DNA from: Candidatus Fermentibacteraceae bacterium | GTDB taxonomy: Bacteria; Fermentibacterota; Fermentibacteria; Fermentibacterales; JCC-6 | Assembly: GCA_016744855.1 (NCBI GenBank) | Contig: JADGDO010000001.1 | Coordinates: forward strand, 124,001 to 188,000 | Length of the DNA stretch: 64,000 bases | Direction of reading: 5' to 3' | Notes under the pieces: model-generated | The model's input: the letters and a program-made list of their open reading frames with translations, nothing else | Databases searched by the model: none | Told to the model about the DNA's origin: nothing | Shown here: positions 52,582-60,993 of the stretch, in pieces | Layout: the number at the start of each line of letters is the position of its first letter | How positions within the stretch are numbered: position 1 is the stretch's first letter | Made by a program: the position numbers and the translations under genes

Positions 52582-53571
52582 TCAGTTTGAGGGAACAATA
52601 GCAATTATCCCCTGAGGTCCCTCTCCACCCGCTTCAAGGGAATCAATGACGGTTAAGGATACTTCATCAATCATGTACACCTTGTTCGCAGTAAAGGAGC
52701 TGGCGTAAAGGGTGCTTTCGCATACAGCTAAATTAGTGGGAGCAATTGGCAAATCTACTTCGGTGAACTCACCGGACTCTTTGAATCTGATGATTCCACC
52801 ACTTCCCCAGCCATCGGGGCTGATGTACCAATTTCCTCTTCTGATGGCCTCTCCCGGTGCTCCTCCGCATTCAATCACCGCTTCAATCGATATACTGGAG
52901 GGGTCTATGATTGTGATCTTCCCATCATCGGTATAGGTCGTTGAGTAGCAGTGAAGCATTCCGGAAGGTTGCAATTTAAGCCAGTGGGTATTCACTCCTG
53001 TATCTATCCAGCTAATCTCAGTACCGGTGGATGGATCAATCACAGAAACACCTCCAGGAGATTGTGTATCAGGATAACTGGAATAACTTACAAAGATTTT
53101 GCCTTGGCTGTATTCAATACCGCTGGGATTGGTTCTTGAGTCCAGGAAAGCTGTAATCTCAGCTGTTTCAGTGTTTACTACAGCAATCCTTTCTTCCAGA
53201 AGTAATGCCACATAAGCGGTTGTGTTATCTAAAACAAAACTGTAGGGATTACTTCCCTGTGGGAGAAATATCGTCCCTTCCGTTGTACCTGTTTCCTCTC
53301 CGGAGAAAAACCGCAACTCGGCTGATGCGGAAGAAAGAACTGCAAATTTAGAGCCCCCTGTGTGAAGGATGTGATTGGGGACTTCACCTGTTACCCAGGC
53401 AATTTGAATAAGAGAATCCGATTCCGGGAAGTAAGCATCTGCATTACCGGAAAGACCGTTGAACCAGACAACAAAGGGACCCTTCGGAGTGTTACCTTCA
53501 ACTGGACCTATGGCATCTCTGCATGAGACCGTGAGAAGCAGAATAACCGCAAAAAAGATAAATCTATTCAT
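52582..53571 (-). CDS. btuG: BtuG-like surface beta-propeller lipoprotein
   Basis: 329 residues. The N-terminus 'MNRFIFFAVILLLTVSCRD' has a lipobox. The body shows propeller repeats ('AYVALLLEERIAVVNTETAE', 'GKIFVSYSSYPDTQSPGG', 'VSVIDPSTGTEISWID', 'KVYMIDEVSLTVIDSLEAGG'), as in YncE-type seven-bladed proteins. Bacteroides BtuG is a surface lipoprotein of this fold that captures B12 and passes it to BtuB. Here the gene follows a BtuB-like receptor one base after its stop, both under a cobalamin riboswitch. The BtuG assignment is therefore an inference from fold and context. Confidence 0.7.
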   Translation of the reverse strand: MNRFIFFAVILLLTVSCRDAIGPVEGNTPKGPFVVWFNGLSGNADAYFPESDSLIQIAWVTGEVPNHILHTGGSKFAVLSSASAELRFFSGEETGTTEGTIFLPQGSNPYSFVLDNTTAYVALLLEERIAVVNTETAEITAFLDSRTNPSGIEYSQGKIFVSYSSYPDTQSPGGVSVIDPSTGTEISWIDTGVNTHWLKLQPSGMLHCYSTTYTDDGKITIIDPSSISIEAVIECGGAPGEAIRRGNWYISPDGWGSGGIIRFKESGEFTEVDLPIAPTNLAVCESTLYASSFTANKVYMIDEVSLTVIDSLEAGGEGPQGIIAIVPSN

Positions 53572-53572
53572 T

Positions 53573-55516
53573 CTAATCTCCTGTGTATTCAGCTGTTATA
53601 CGGAGAGTTCTTCCTCTGCCGTTGTAACCATTTGACTCGCTGTATTCGGTATCAAGGATGTTCTCCAATGCAATTTCCAGGGAAACACCAGCTGCTATAT
53701 CCCTTTCTATGGATGCGCCTGCGATCCAGTATTCTTTTAAAAAAATTGTTTGGGTTCTGTTTGTGAACCTCTTTGCCACTCCCCTCGCTGAAAGACTGGC
53801 TAGTAAACTTCCAGGAAGCTCTGCAAAAGTTGAGATACCCCAGGTATACTCTGGTCTGTAAGGAATTATCATTCCCTCTCTCGGGGTGTTTTGTGTTTCA
53901 TCCGTTGCAAGATTCCATGTGAATGTGCTCTGAATGGAAAAACTGCCGGAAGTGAGCCCTGTTGATGTTTCCAGACCTCTTGAGAAAGCTGAAGAAAGGT
54001 TAGAAGGGGACCAGAGACCCGATTCATCGGGAAGCCAGAGAATCATGTTGGAGGTTGTTGTAGCAAACGCACAGACTCTACCGTTGAAAAAACCGGTGTT
54101 CCAATCAATTCCTGCTTCCCCCCCGCTGGTTCTCTCACTTTTCAGATATGGGTTTCCTGTTGCGAATGCGTCTGTTGGCCAGTAGAGGTCATTTACAGTG
54201 GGAGAACGATGATCTGAGTATGCCGAGAGCTCTGCTGTAAAAATACTCTCTTTGAAGTCTCTGAAAACAGTTGCCCGACCAGAGAAGTGGATATCGCTGA
54301 AAGAGTCGATCTTGCAGCCTAAAGAGGCACGAAACATGGACCTTTCACAGTTTGCATGAAGAGAACCGAAAGAAACTGAACGATCAGAAGTTGAAGTGCT
54401 TTCAAGCCATGTGGTGTTAAATCCTCCTCTTAGAGCAAGTGGCCCCTTCCATAGAAGTGATGTGCGCAAAGAAAGATCTTTGTGTGTGTCATCAACTGCA
54501 GAAGGTTCACTCTGATCAAAGGACATAAAGCTGGCTCCAGCACTGATATCAGCCTCGAGTTGGTCTCCGTAGATAGTACTCCAACCCTCTATCTGCCCCT
54601 GTTTTCTCTCTCCGTCACTGGGTACAGACCAGTCGGGCCCTTCTGTTTCTCCAACAGCCCAGGAACCCAGAAAACCTGCACTGAAGAACCTGTAATTCTT
54701 CGTAGTAAGGAGAGTTGAGCTGTATCCCTCTGTTCCATTGTTACCTATATTCCGCCTCAGGGAAAATCCTGTTTCTTTGAATTTGGCTGCAATGTAAGAA
54801 GCGCCGTCTGATAACCCTGAGACTCTGATGGACAAAGGTTGAGATGAGAGCGGAGGAAGGTAATTCACAGCGCCGGAACTTCCGGTGCCATTGCCGCCCG
54901 GAGCAGCTCCTCCCCTGGCGATCTCTACTGAGGAAAACACTGCTGGGTCAAAAAGTCCAGTGAGCATACCATCGCGCTGAGAGACTACAGAAATTCCGTC
55001 GATCATGTAGTCTACCTGACCGGAGTCTCCCCCTCTGAGAGAAATGGAGACAATCGGCATAGACCCTCCATATTCCCTTACAGTAACGCCAGAGACTCTC
55101 CCGTTGAGGGAACTCATCCCTCCTGTAGAGAGTTTTGATAGGGTGTTTTCATCAAGCGTTTCAGTCGATGGAATTTGTCCTGCGAGTGATCCTCGGGTTG
55201 CGGTAACGGTAATTGTCTCTCCTGAATTGATTACTGTGCTCTGAAGAAGTACAATATTGTCATTCTCAGGCTTCAAACCCTTCCAGTCTTCAAATCCAGT
55301 GAAATGAACCGTTAGAGAATCAGGCTCAGAACCCGAATACTGGTAGAAACCAGCGGTGTCAGTAAATCCGAACCATGAAGCCCCGTCGCCAATCCAGGCA
55401 CCGGCAATCGGTTCACCGCCAGCTTGAACAAAAAAGCCAGATGAAACTGCGGAAAGAAGAATGAGATAGAGCAAAAAATCCCGCCTTTCACGGAATGAGT
55501 GAAAGTCGCGGGACAT
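53573..55516 (-). CDS. btuB: TonB-dependent cobalamin receptor (BtuB-like)
   Basis: About 647 residues. The signal region ends '...SSGFFVQA'. A carboxypeptidase-like 'GAWIGDGASWFGFTDTAGFY' domain (about 30-85) precedes the plug, which has 'ETITVTATRGS' (TonB box-like), 'LNGRVSGVTVREYGGSMPIV', 'SLRGGDSGQVDYMIDGISVV' and 'EIARGGAAPGGNGTGSSGAV'. The barrel ends in alternating strands and 'GRTLRITAEYTGD'. The start is uncertain: ATG 55516 is used, ATG 55534 is in frame, and neither has a clear Shine-Dalgarno. The first 40 bases of this frame also form a terminator hairpin, so a TTG just after it (55476 region) is a further candidate. Confidence 0.85.
   Translation of the reverse strand: MSRDFHSFRERRDFLLYLILLSAVSSGFFVQAGGEPIAGAWIGDGASWFGFTDTAGFYQYSGSEPDSLTVHFTGFEDWKGLKPENDNIVLLQSTVINSGETITVTATRGSLAGQIPSTETLDENTLSKLSTGGMSSLNGRVSGVTVREYGGSMPIVSISLRGGDSGQVDYMIDGISVVSQRDGMLTGLFDPAVFSSVEIARGGAAPGGNGTGSSGAVNYLPPLSSQPLSIRVSGLSDGASYIAAKFKETGFSLRRNIGNNGTEGYSSTLLTTKNYRFFSAGFLGSWAVGETEGPDWSVPSDGERKQGQIEGWSTIYGDQLEADISAGASFMSFDQSEPSAVDDTHKDLSLRTSLLWKGPLALRGGFNTTWLESTSTSDRSVSFGSLHANCERSMFRASLGCKIDSFSDIHFSGRATVFRDFKESIFTAELSAYSDHRSPTVNDLYWPTDAFATGNPYLKSERTSGGEAGIDWNTGFFNGRVCAFATTTSNMILWLPDESGLWSPSNLSSAFSRGLETSTGLTSGSFSIQSTFTWNLATDETQNTPREGMIIPYRPEYTWGISTFAELPGSLLASLSARGVAKRFTNRTQTIFLKEYWIAGASIERDIAAGVSLEIALENILDTEYSESNGYNGRGRTLRITAEYTGD
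55473..55513 (-). terminator. Intrinsic terminator overlapping the 5' end of btuB (riboswitch expression platform)
   Basis: On the minus strand TCCCGC-GA-CTTTCAC, loop TCATTCC, GTGAAAG-GCGGGA form a stem of 13 bp with a two-base bulge, then six T. It lies about 45 bases after the end of the cobalamin riboswitch, so it is likely the switch-controlled terminator. It includes the codons after ATG 55516. Confidence 0.7.
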
Positions 55517-55554
55517 CGTTAAGCATAGCTGCATTTATGCGATACAGATCAGCA

Positions 55555-55660
55555 TGATGCGCGGCACAGTGTCTGACTCCCGGAAGTGTTCCAGTTACAG
55601 TGGCGCTACCGTGACGGAATTTCACCGCACTTCCTGTGCCCGCGACTCGGGTAATATAGT
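55555..55660 (-). promoter_or_regulatory. Cobalamin riboswitch
   Basis: Read on the minus strand, the element has the B12-box core 'GCCACTGT', preceded by 'GGTGAAATTCCGTCACGGT' and followed after a hairpin by 'GGGAGTCAGACAC'. Outer pairing of GCGGGCACAG with CTGTGCCGC closes it (a bulge in the stem). These are the conserved parts of the AdoCbl aptamer. It precedes btuB-btuG, so B12 should repress both genes. Confidence 0.92.
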
Positions 55661-55682
55661 CGATCTAACCCCGTGAGACATT

Positions 55683-55709
55683 AAAAAAGGGGCTGCTGTA
55701 AGCAACCCC
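55683..55709 (-). terminator. Rho-independent terminator after the DUF302 gene
   Basis: On the minus strand GGGGTTGCT, loop TAC, AGCAGCCCC (one G-U pair), then six T. It lies about 20 bases after the stop of the DUF302 gene and just upstream of the riboswitch. Confidence 0.85.
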
Positions 55710-55728
55710 ACTATAAATCAGTATTTCA

Positions 55729-56214
55729 TCAGTTGATAACAGAGCTGACAATACTCTCTGTCTGGTCTGTGGCCATAGCCATAACACTCTGAACTTTACC
55801 ACCGAATACGCTGCTCATGAGACCTGTATTCATTCTTGACACTATGACTCTACCGTCAGAAGTCTCGTAAACAGCGACTCTGCATGGCATCATTGACGAT
55901 ACTATTCTGTTTTCGTCTCCGGTGAGGATGTCACCAGCGAGATCTACATTACAAAGTTCGATAACAGTGACTTTTTCAACATCCCAGCCCCCCTGGGCAA
56001 CTGAATTGTGAATTTCGTGCGTTGCAGGTACTTTCCATCCTATTTCTTCAGCATTTGCAATAATGGTCGCTACTGTTTCATCGTGTGACAAATTGCTTTC
56101 TGATTCTGTTATCATTGCATTGGGAGCGCGCAGAAAGCCGAATACTGCCATAAAAACAGCCCCCATAAGCATCCCGGCAATAGCTGTAAAAATATAATTC
56201 TTGTTCATTTTCAT
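55729..56214 (-). CDS. Membrane-anchored DUF302 protein
   Basis: 161 residues. One N-terminal membrane anchor (about 6-28, 'YIFTAIAGMLMGAVFMAVFG') and a DUF302 domain: 'DETVATIIANAEEIGWKVPA', 'VTVIELCNVDLAGDIL' and 'MPCRVAVYETSDGRVIVSRM'. The conserved Met-Pro-Cys-Arg around 108-111 is typical of the family, which is tied to redox or heavy-metal/sulfur contexts. It overlaps the regulator gene by one base, so the two are one operon. Confidence 0.85.
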   Translation of the reverse strand: MKMNKNYIFTAIAGMLMGAVFMAVFGFLRAPNAMITESESNLSHDETVATIIANAEEIGWKVPATHEIHNSVAQGGWDVEKVTVIELCNVDLAGDILTGDENRIVSSMMPCRVAVYETSDGRVIVSRMNTGLMSSVFGGKVQSVMAMATDQTESIVSSVIN

Positions 56215-56846
56215 TATTCTTTTCCTTTTACTAGTGGTTTTTTTGTAGCCATTCTGGCTGAAACACTGTCTTCAAGGCGCCATGCATTGAAACCTTTGTC
56301 TTTGAGTATTTTAACGGCCTTGTCTGCTATATCGCAGTATTTATCCCTGCAGTAGGCGATAACAGAAGCGCCTTCGGGGATGGATTTTATATTCTTTTCA
56401 AAATTTTTGAAAGGAATACACACCGCTCCGGGGATGTGTGCCTTGTTGTATTCCTCCGTAGGACGAACATCGATAACAATGGAGTTTACCGGTAGCAGAG
56501 ATTCGTCTAATGAGATTCTGTCGGCCCTCATCTTCTGGAGAGAAAGAGCGAGTTCCGGGAATATCAATTCCGAGAGTTGTTTCATCTGATCTAAAAAGGT
56601 TGCAATTTCCTTACCGGCAATAGAATAAATGACGAATCTCCCCTGTTTCTCAGAGACGACAAACCAGTCCTTCTTTAATTTTTGAAGATGATGTGAAACA
56701 GTTCTTACCGGAAGGCCGGTTACTCTGGAGAGAGCTTCGACAGATCGGTCGGCCTGACATAAGGCATCGACAATCCGGATTCTTTCCGGGGATTCAACAA
56801 GTTTACCTATTCGGGACAGGCAATCGTAGAGACGGGATCGTTCCAT
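56214..56846 (-). CDS. ArsR-family regulator fused to rhodanese domain
   Basis: 210 residues. Winged helix at about 15-95 with 'DALCQADRSVEALSRVTGLP' and 'VRTVSHHLQKLKKDWFVVSE'. The rhodanese domain (about 115-205) has 'VIDVRPTEEYNKAHIPGAVC' and active-site loop 'AYCRDKYCDIADKA'. Such fusions sense reactive sulfur or sulfane species and pair with sulfur-handling genes. The catalytic Cys follows Tyr, as in active rhodaneses. ATG 56846 has GGAGAAGAT upstream. A short ATTCC/GGAAT palindrome near 56871-56890 might be its operator. Confidence 0.85.
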   Translation of the reverse strand: MERSRLYDCLSRIGKLVESPERIRIVDALCQADRSVEALSRVTGLPVRTVSHHLQKLKKDWFVVSEKQGRFVIYSIAGKEIATFLDQMKQLSELIFPELALSLQKMRADRISLDESLLPVNSIVIDVRPTEEYNKAHIPGAVCIPFKNFEKNIKSIPEGASVIAYCRDKYCDIADKAVKILKDKGFNAWRLEDSVSARMATKKPLVKGKE

Positions 56847-56932
56847 ATCTTCTCCTTAAATCATTACAACATTCCTAGGGGCGTTGGAATATAAGGAAAG
56901 AGAAGGTACTGTCAATGGTTAGCGGAGCAGGT

Positions 56933-58243
56933 TTATCTTTCGTTCCAGAAGTCCTGTCTGAATTCAGCACCCTTCACGATAGAAAGTGCCTGATCTATAG
57001 AATGATCCATATTGTTGTACCAGAAGGCACCACATCTACCGGTAAGAAAGAGTCCATCGGGAACAGTTATGGAAGAAAGCTTTTCTTTGTAGTCGAGAGT
57101 GTAGACTGGATAGGTTTCTGCTATTCGTCGCCAGTCTATAAATTCGATATCATCTCCCCTGATGGCACCGACACTCTTCAGGTCATTGATCAGTCGTTGC
57201 TTTATGGTTTCAGGGTTCTTCCACATTTCTGCTTCAGAATTGCATGTTATCTCAACAATCAGGCTGTCTTTGCCCTCAGGTACGCAATCTTGTCTGAAAT
57301 TGCGGGGAATTGTGAGTCGGCTGAAAATGAGGTCTTCGTGACCGAAGTAGCACCACTGGTAGTCGTTTTGGTGAACTTCAGTCTTGAGCGCAATGTTTAC
57401 TATCAAAGTGTTTATGAAGGTTAATCCTGTTTCTGGATATAGAAGAGTAATCGGAGCACTCCAGAAAACCCGATCCGCTGGAATTACGTCACCGTTTATC
57501 AGTTTAACACCGGAAACAGAACCGTTCTCAAGGACAAGCGTTTCTACAGAGGTGTCATAGAGTATGGTTCCACCGAGGTCCTTGATTTTGCTGCATTGCA
57601 TGTCACAAAAAGTTTGGATTCCACCGGAGTCGGGATAGTAGAATTTTGTTTCAACTGGCTTGGGGAGCAGTAAGCCCTTAACAAGAGAGAGCAGAGAATC
57701 TGCCTTCACCCTTTTGTCGATCACAGCACGGTTTACTCCAGCCTGAGCCCAGTCAATGTGAAGCTGTTCTGCATCAATGCCGGTGAATTTTCTCGTGTAT
57801 CCGGAGAAGAAATAATTGTAGAGGTTATCTCCATATCTGGATCTGATGAAATCTGCAAAGTTCTTTATCACAGGAATATTCGGTTTGTTAAAAAGATCGA
57901 GAAGACTTTTCCAGAGGACAGAAAAAGGAAGTCCCATTACTGAACCAATAGTAAGTGGCCAGTTTCTGTATTTGCCTGCCATGTGAACACTACTTTTGCG
58001 GCTGATCTTAACATAGTGACCATCAAGAATGTCGCGAAGATATTTGTCTACTTCTTTGTTGAATGTATGAAAACGGTGTGGTCCGATATCAAAATCATAT
58101 CCGTTTACATGGAAGCTTCTTGCTAATCCACCAGGTGCACTTTCTCTTTCAAGAATGATAATTTCATCATCAGCTCCTGACGATAGAATGCGCTCAGCAA
58201 GGGTAAGACCTGAGAGGCCGGCTCCAACAATAACTGTTTTCAA
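56933..58243 (-). CDS. FAD-dependent oxidoreductase (UDP-galactopyranose mutase/amine oxidase-like)
   Basis: About 436 residues from TTG 58243 (AAGGAG 6 bases upstream); an upstream in-frame region starting at 58408 is rejected because it has no family match and overlaps the flippase gene. The Rossmann FAD site is 'TVIVGAGLSGLTLAERILSS', then 'ILERESAPGGLARSF' and 'DIGPHRFHTFNKEV', the last of these typical of UDP-galactopyranose mutase-like and protoporphyrinogen-oxidase-like proteins. The end 'LFLTGRCGAFWYNNMDHSID' is the second FAD motif. The exact substrate is unclear; a role in sugar-nucleotide or glycan metabolism is plausible beside the flippase gene. Confidence 0.75.
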   Translation of the reverse strand: MKTVIVGAGLSGLTLAERILSSGADDEIIILERESAPGGLARSFHVNGYDFDIGPHRFHTFNKEVDKYLRDILDGHYVKISRKSSVHMAGKYRNWPLTIGSVMGLPFSVLWKSLLDLFNKPNIPVIKNFADFIRSRYGDNLYNYFFSGYTRKFTGIDAEQLHIDWAQAGVNRAVIDKRVKADSLLSLVKGLLLPKPVETKFYYPDSGGIQTFCDMQCSKIKDLGGTILYDTSVETLVLENGSVSGVKLINGDVIPADRVFWSAPITLLYPETGLTFINTLIVNIALKTEVHQNDYQWCYFGHEDLIFSRLTIPRNFRQDCVPEGKDSLIVEITCNSEAEMWKNPETIKQRLINDLKSVGAIRGDDIEFIDWRRIAETYPVYTLDYKEKLSSITVPDGLFLTGRCGAFWYNNMDHSIDQALSIVKGAEFRQDFWNER

Positions 58244-59223
58244 ATGTTTCTCCTTCTTCCAGACACAAGCAGAGCAGCAGTTCCGCCTAACATTAGCAAA
58301 ACAGCCATGGAAAGCCATAGCAGATGCACACTGAATCCAGCTTCCACTACAGATAGACCGCCCGGTAGGGTTCCTGAAACGCCTGTGAGTGCAAAACCGG
58401 CAACCCACCCAGCTTCAACTGTTCCAAGGCTGAGAAGGCCATGAACGGGAAGGGCCATAGTTAAGTCGGTGATTGCACTAGCAGTAAATATCTGCCACAT
58501 AGGTAGACCGGTTACACCCACTGCCCGAAGAAGAGCATAAAACATAAGAAGCTTGAAGGCCCACCCAGCAATACTAAGACCCATTGCACGAGCAACATTG
58601 GATCTGCGCTTTGATGTGATTTCTGTGGCTTCTCTCATTTCATTCCATGCGTCTGTTAGTTTTCCTGGACCGAAAAGAGCCTGTATAGGTTTCGTAAAAA
58701 CAGACAAGATTGAAGGCAGGAAGAAGAGCGAAAGGAGACCCGCAAGAGAAGCAGCAACTGCAACATAAACTACCGGCCCAGAGAGCCCGGCAGCAAAACT
58801 GCATCCCACTACGAAACCCATTGCTATAACATCCATTATTTTTGCCAGAATCACCGTTGCTGCTCCATTACCGACAGGCAAGGATGCATATTTCTTAAAG
58901 AGACCTACAAGAGCAACATCTGAAAGACGAACTGGCAAGATGTGACCAAGACCGACATGTACAGCCGTCAACGGAAGAGATTGCTTTAATTCAATAATGT
59001 GGTCCCAGGAGAGCAGCTGCCATCTCCATGCTCGGAGTAGTTGAGTTACTGCAAACAACAGAAGAGAAACGATTAACCACATTGGGTCAGCTTTGCCCAG
59101 CGCTGAAAAAATGTTTGAGACCGTAGATTCTGCTGATCCTGATTTAGACAACAGGTAATATGTAAGTAGCGCTCCCGCAATAAGAAAAGCGATCATCCTT
59201 GCATTACGCATACGTTTTGTCAA
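58240..59223 (-). CDS. Lysylphosphatidylglycerol synthase TM region/UPF0104 flippase-like protein
   Basis: 327 residues with about eight transmembrane helices. It has the family pattern 'LLRAWRWQLLSWDH' and 'VGLGHILPVRLSDVALVGLF', then 'GNGAATVILAKIMDVIAMG'. Proteins of this type (AglD-like, MprF membrane part) move lipids or lipid-linked sugars. The start is TTG 59223 with GGAGGA 6 bases upstream. It is 38 bases from the divergent ABC gene. It overlaps the FAD gene by 4 bases. Confidence 0.8.
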   Translation of the reverse strand: MTKRMRNARMIAFLIAGALLTYYLLSKSGSAESTVSNIFSALGKADPMWLIVSLLLFAVTQLLRAWRWQLLSWDHIIELKQSLPLTAVHVGLGHILPVRLSDVALVGLFKKYASLPVGNGAATVILAKIMDVIAMGFVVGCSFAAGLSGPVVYVAVAASLAGLLSLFFLPSILSVFTKPIQALFGPGKLTDAWNEMREATEITSKRRSNVARAMGLSIAGWAFKLLMFYALLRAVGVTGLPMWQIFTASAITDLTMALPVHGLLSLGTVEAGWVAGFALTGVSGTLPGGLSVVEAGFSVHLLWLSMAVLLMLGGTAALLVSGRRRNI

Positions 59224-59261
59224 ATATTCCTCCTAAATGAATGCAGGAGGTAATATAGGAT

Positions 59262-60164
59262 ATGACGAACAAGGCAATAAGCGTCGAAGGTATCTCTAAG
59301 CGTTTCGGAAAAACAAAGGCTCTTACAGAAAACTTCAATATTGAAGTATCCAGAGGGCAATCTCTGGCTATTCTCGGTGCAAATGGAGCTGGTAAAACAA
59401 CTCTTATGCGCGCAATTCTCGGCCTCACTATTCCGGACTCGGGTACTATCAGGTTAAATGGTCTTTCCCCTATTGATCCGAATTCCAGAGCGGGTGTTAG
59501 ATTTCTTCCGGAAAGAATATCCTTCCCCAAATGGGCAACCCCGTTGCAGATGTATCGACAATTTGAAAGAGTCCGCCATGAGGGAAGAGAAATTGATTTT
59601 ATCCACACAGCTGAAGGCCTTGCCTGTGGCGATCTTCTGAACAGAAAACTTGGCAAAATGTCCAAAGGACAGCGACAGAGAGTTGCAGTTGCTCTAATGA
59701 CTTGCGGCACACCTAAAACTGTTTTTCTTGATGAACCATCTTCGGGACTGGATCCGGCCGGAAGAATGCTTGTAAGAAGTACCGTGGCAGAACTGGTGAA
59801 TCAGGGCTCCACAGTAGTACTTAACAGTCATCTTCTGGGAGAGGTAGAGAAGGTCTGTGATTGGGCAGCTTTCATCCACAAGGGAGCTCTTGTAGCTCAT
59901 GACAGGCTTCAGGATCTTTCACGTTTTAAGGGCAGTGTTCTTATTGAAACTCCTCATCCCGATCAGATGAACAGTTTTCTCGGTGGTTCCGGACGGGTTA
60001 AGGGCAGTTCCCTGGTTTATCCTCTGGCTGAAGAAATCGGATTTTCAGCGCTTACTGAACAGATTGCAGCCAGCGGAGTCGAGTTCACCGGGATACAGCT
60101 TCACAAAGAATCCCTCGAGGACATATTCATGAGAATAATTGAAGGAGAAACAGATGTTTCTTAA
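59262..60164 (+). CDS. ABC transporter ATP-binding protein
   Basis: 300 residues. Walker A 'GANGAGKTTL', signature 'KMSKGQRQRVAVAL', Walker B 'TVFLDEPSSGLDP' and switch His in 'STVVLNSHLLGEV'. A C-terminal extension of about 70 residues ends 'KESLEDIFMRIIEGE', as in ABC-2 exporters of the NatA/CcmA type. ATG 59262 is preceded by GGAGGT. The permease gene overlaps its end by 11 bases. The substrate is unknown. Confidence 0.92.
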   Translation: MTNKAISVEGISKRFGKTKALTENFNIEVSRGQSLAILGANGAGKTTLMRAILGLTIPDSGTIRLNGLSPIDPNSRAGVRFLPERISFPKWATPLQMYRQFERVRHEGREIDFIHTAEGLACGDLLNRKLGKMSKGQRQRVAVALMTCGTPKTVFLDEPSSGLDPAGRMLVRSTVAELVNQGSTVVLNSHLLGEVEKVCDWAAFIHKGALVAHDRLQDLSRFKGSVLIETPHPDQMNSFLGGSGRVKGSSLVYPLAEEIGFSALTEQIAASGVEFTGIQLHKESLEDIFMRIIEGETDVS

Positions 60165-60984
60165 TGCACTTGAACACATGACTCGAAGGAAACTGCTTCT
60201 GATCGTTGGAATTCTGTCATTGTGTTACCTTCTTCTGTTTTGGCGCGGAATCGCTTCAGCTGACCCGCAATCTCTAAGAACCGAGAGTGGAGTTCCTGCT
60301 TCCAATGCGGATATGGCTTTTGCCGCACTCTCTATTGCTGGCTCTATGCTTTCTGTCATGGTCTGGGGTCTTACGATAATACTTGGTGCGAGTATTCTTC
60401 CGGATGAAATGGATGCTGGAAGAATGTCGATATGGGCAGCTCTCCCTCAATCAAGATTCAAAATCTACGCCTCAACCACTCTCGCCCCTTTACTGGTTTC
60501 CGTGATTGTCGGATACATTCTTTTCGGTTTTACGGCACTGATTACCTCGTTTTATGCTCCTTTCACTCCCAACAGTATTCCACTCGCAGTAATAAGCATG
60601 CCGATTTGGCTCTCTGCTACATGGGCTTTTGTTATTCTGTTTTCCATGATTGTCGGTAAGATTCCAGCCATGCTGATAACATTTATTCTTGAGGGTTTTG
60701 CCGTGGGAATGGGTAACATGGTTGAGCTCGCCAAGGGAGTCCCGGAACTCCATGAATCCACTTTTTACACCGTCGCTAGAATAGTGACTTTTATACTGCC
60801 TTTTGAAAGAGGTTACAGGTCTGTTCAAATGGGTCTGCTGCCGAAGGCAAGTCTTCTGGAAGAAGCACTGGCCTTTCTAGGATTCGGAGGAGACATCCCT
60901 ATGTGGGAGGTTATCTACCCTTTAGTATGGGCCTCAATCCTGTTCTTCATCGGGTACAGAATCTTTCTTCGGAAGGATTTGTAG
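60154..60984 (+). CDS. ABC-2 type transporter permease
   Basis: About 276 residues from ATG 60154 (AAGGAG upstream). Six hydrophobic segments, with 'ILPDEMDAGRMSIWAALPQS' after the second, typical of ABC-2 permeases whose first cytoplasmic loop contacts the ATPase. Long final helices run to 'LFFIGYRIFLRKDL'. It pairs with the ATP-binding protein encoded just upstream. Confidence 0.82.
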   Translation: MFLNALEHMTRRKLLLIVGILSLCYLLLFWRGIASADPQSLRTESGVPASNADMAFAALSIAGSMLSVMVWGLTIILGASILPDEMDAGRMSIWAALPQSRFKIYASTTLAPLLVSVIVGYILFGFTALITSFYAPFTPNSIPLAVISMPIWLSATWAFVILFSMIVGKIPAMLITFILEGFAVGMGNMVELAKGVPELHESTFYTVARIVTFILPFERGYRSVQMGLLPKASLLEEALAFLGFGGDIPMWEVIYPLVWASILFFIGYRIFLRKDL

Positions 60985-60993
60985 GACGATAAA

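Noticed and set aside
56915-57424. A 169-codon plus-strand frame inside the FAD oxidoreductase gene
   Set aside because: Antisense to a gene with clear FAD motifs; it has no supporting start or domain.
58244-58408. N-terminal extension of the FAD oxidoreductase upstream of TTG 58243
   Set aside because: The extra 55 residues do not match the family and lie inside the flippase gene; a good ribosome site precedes TTG 58243.
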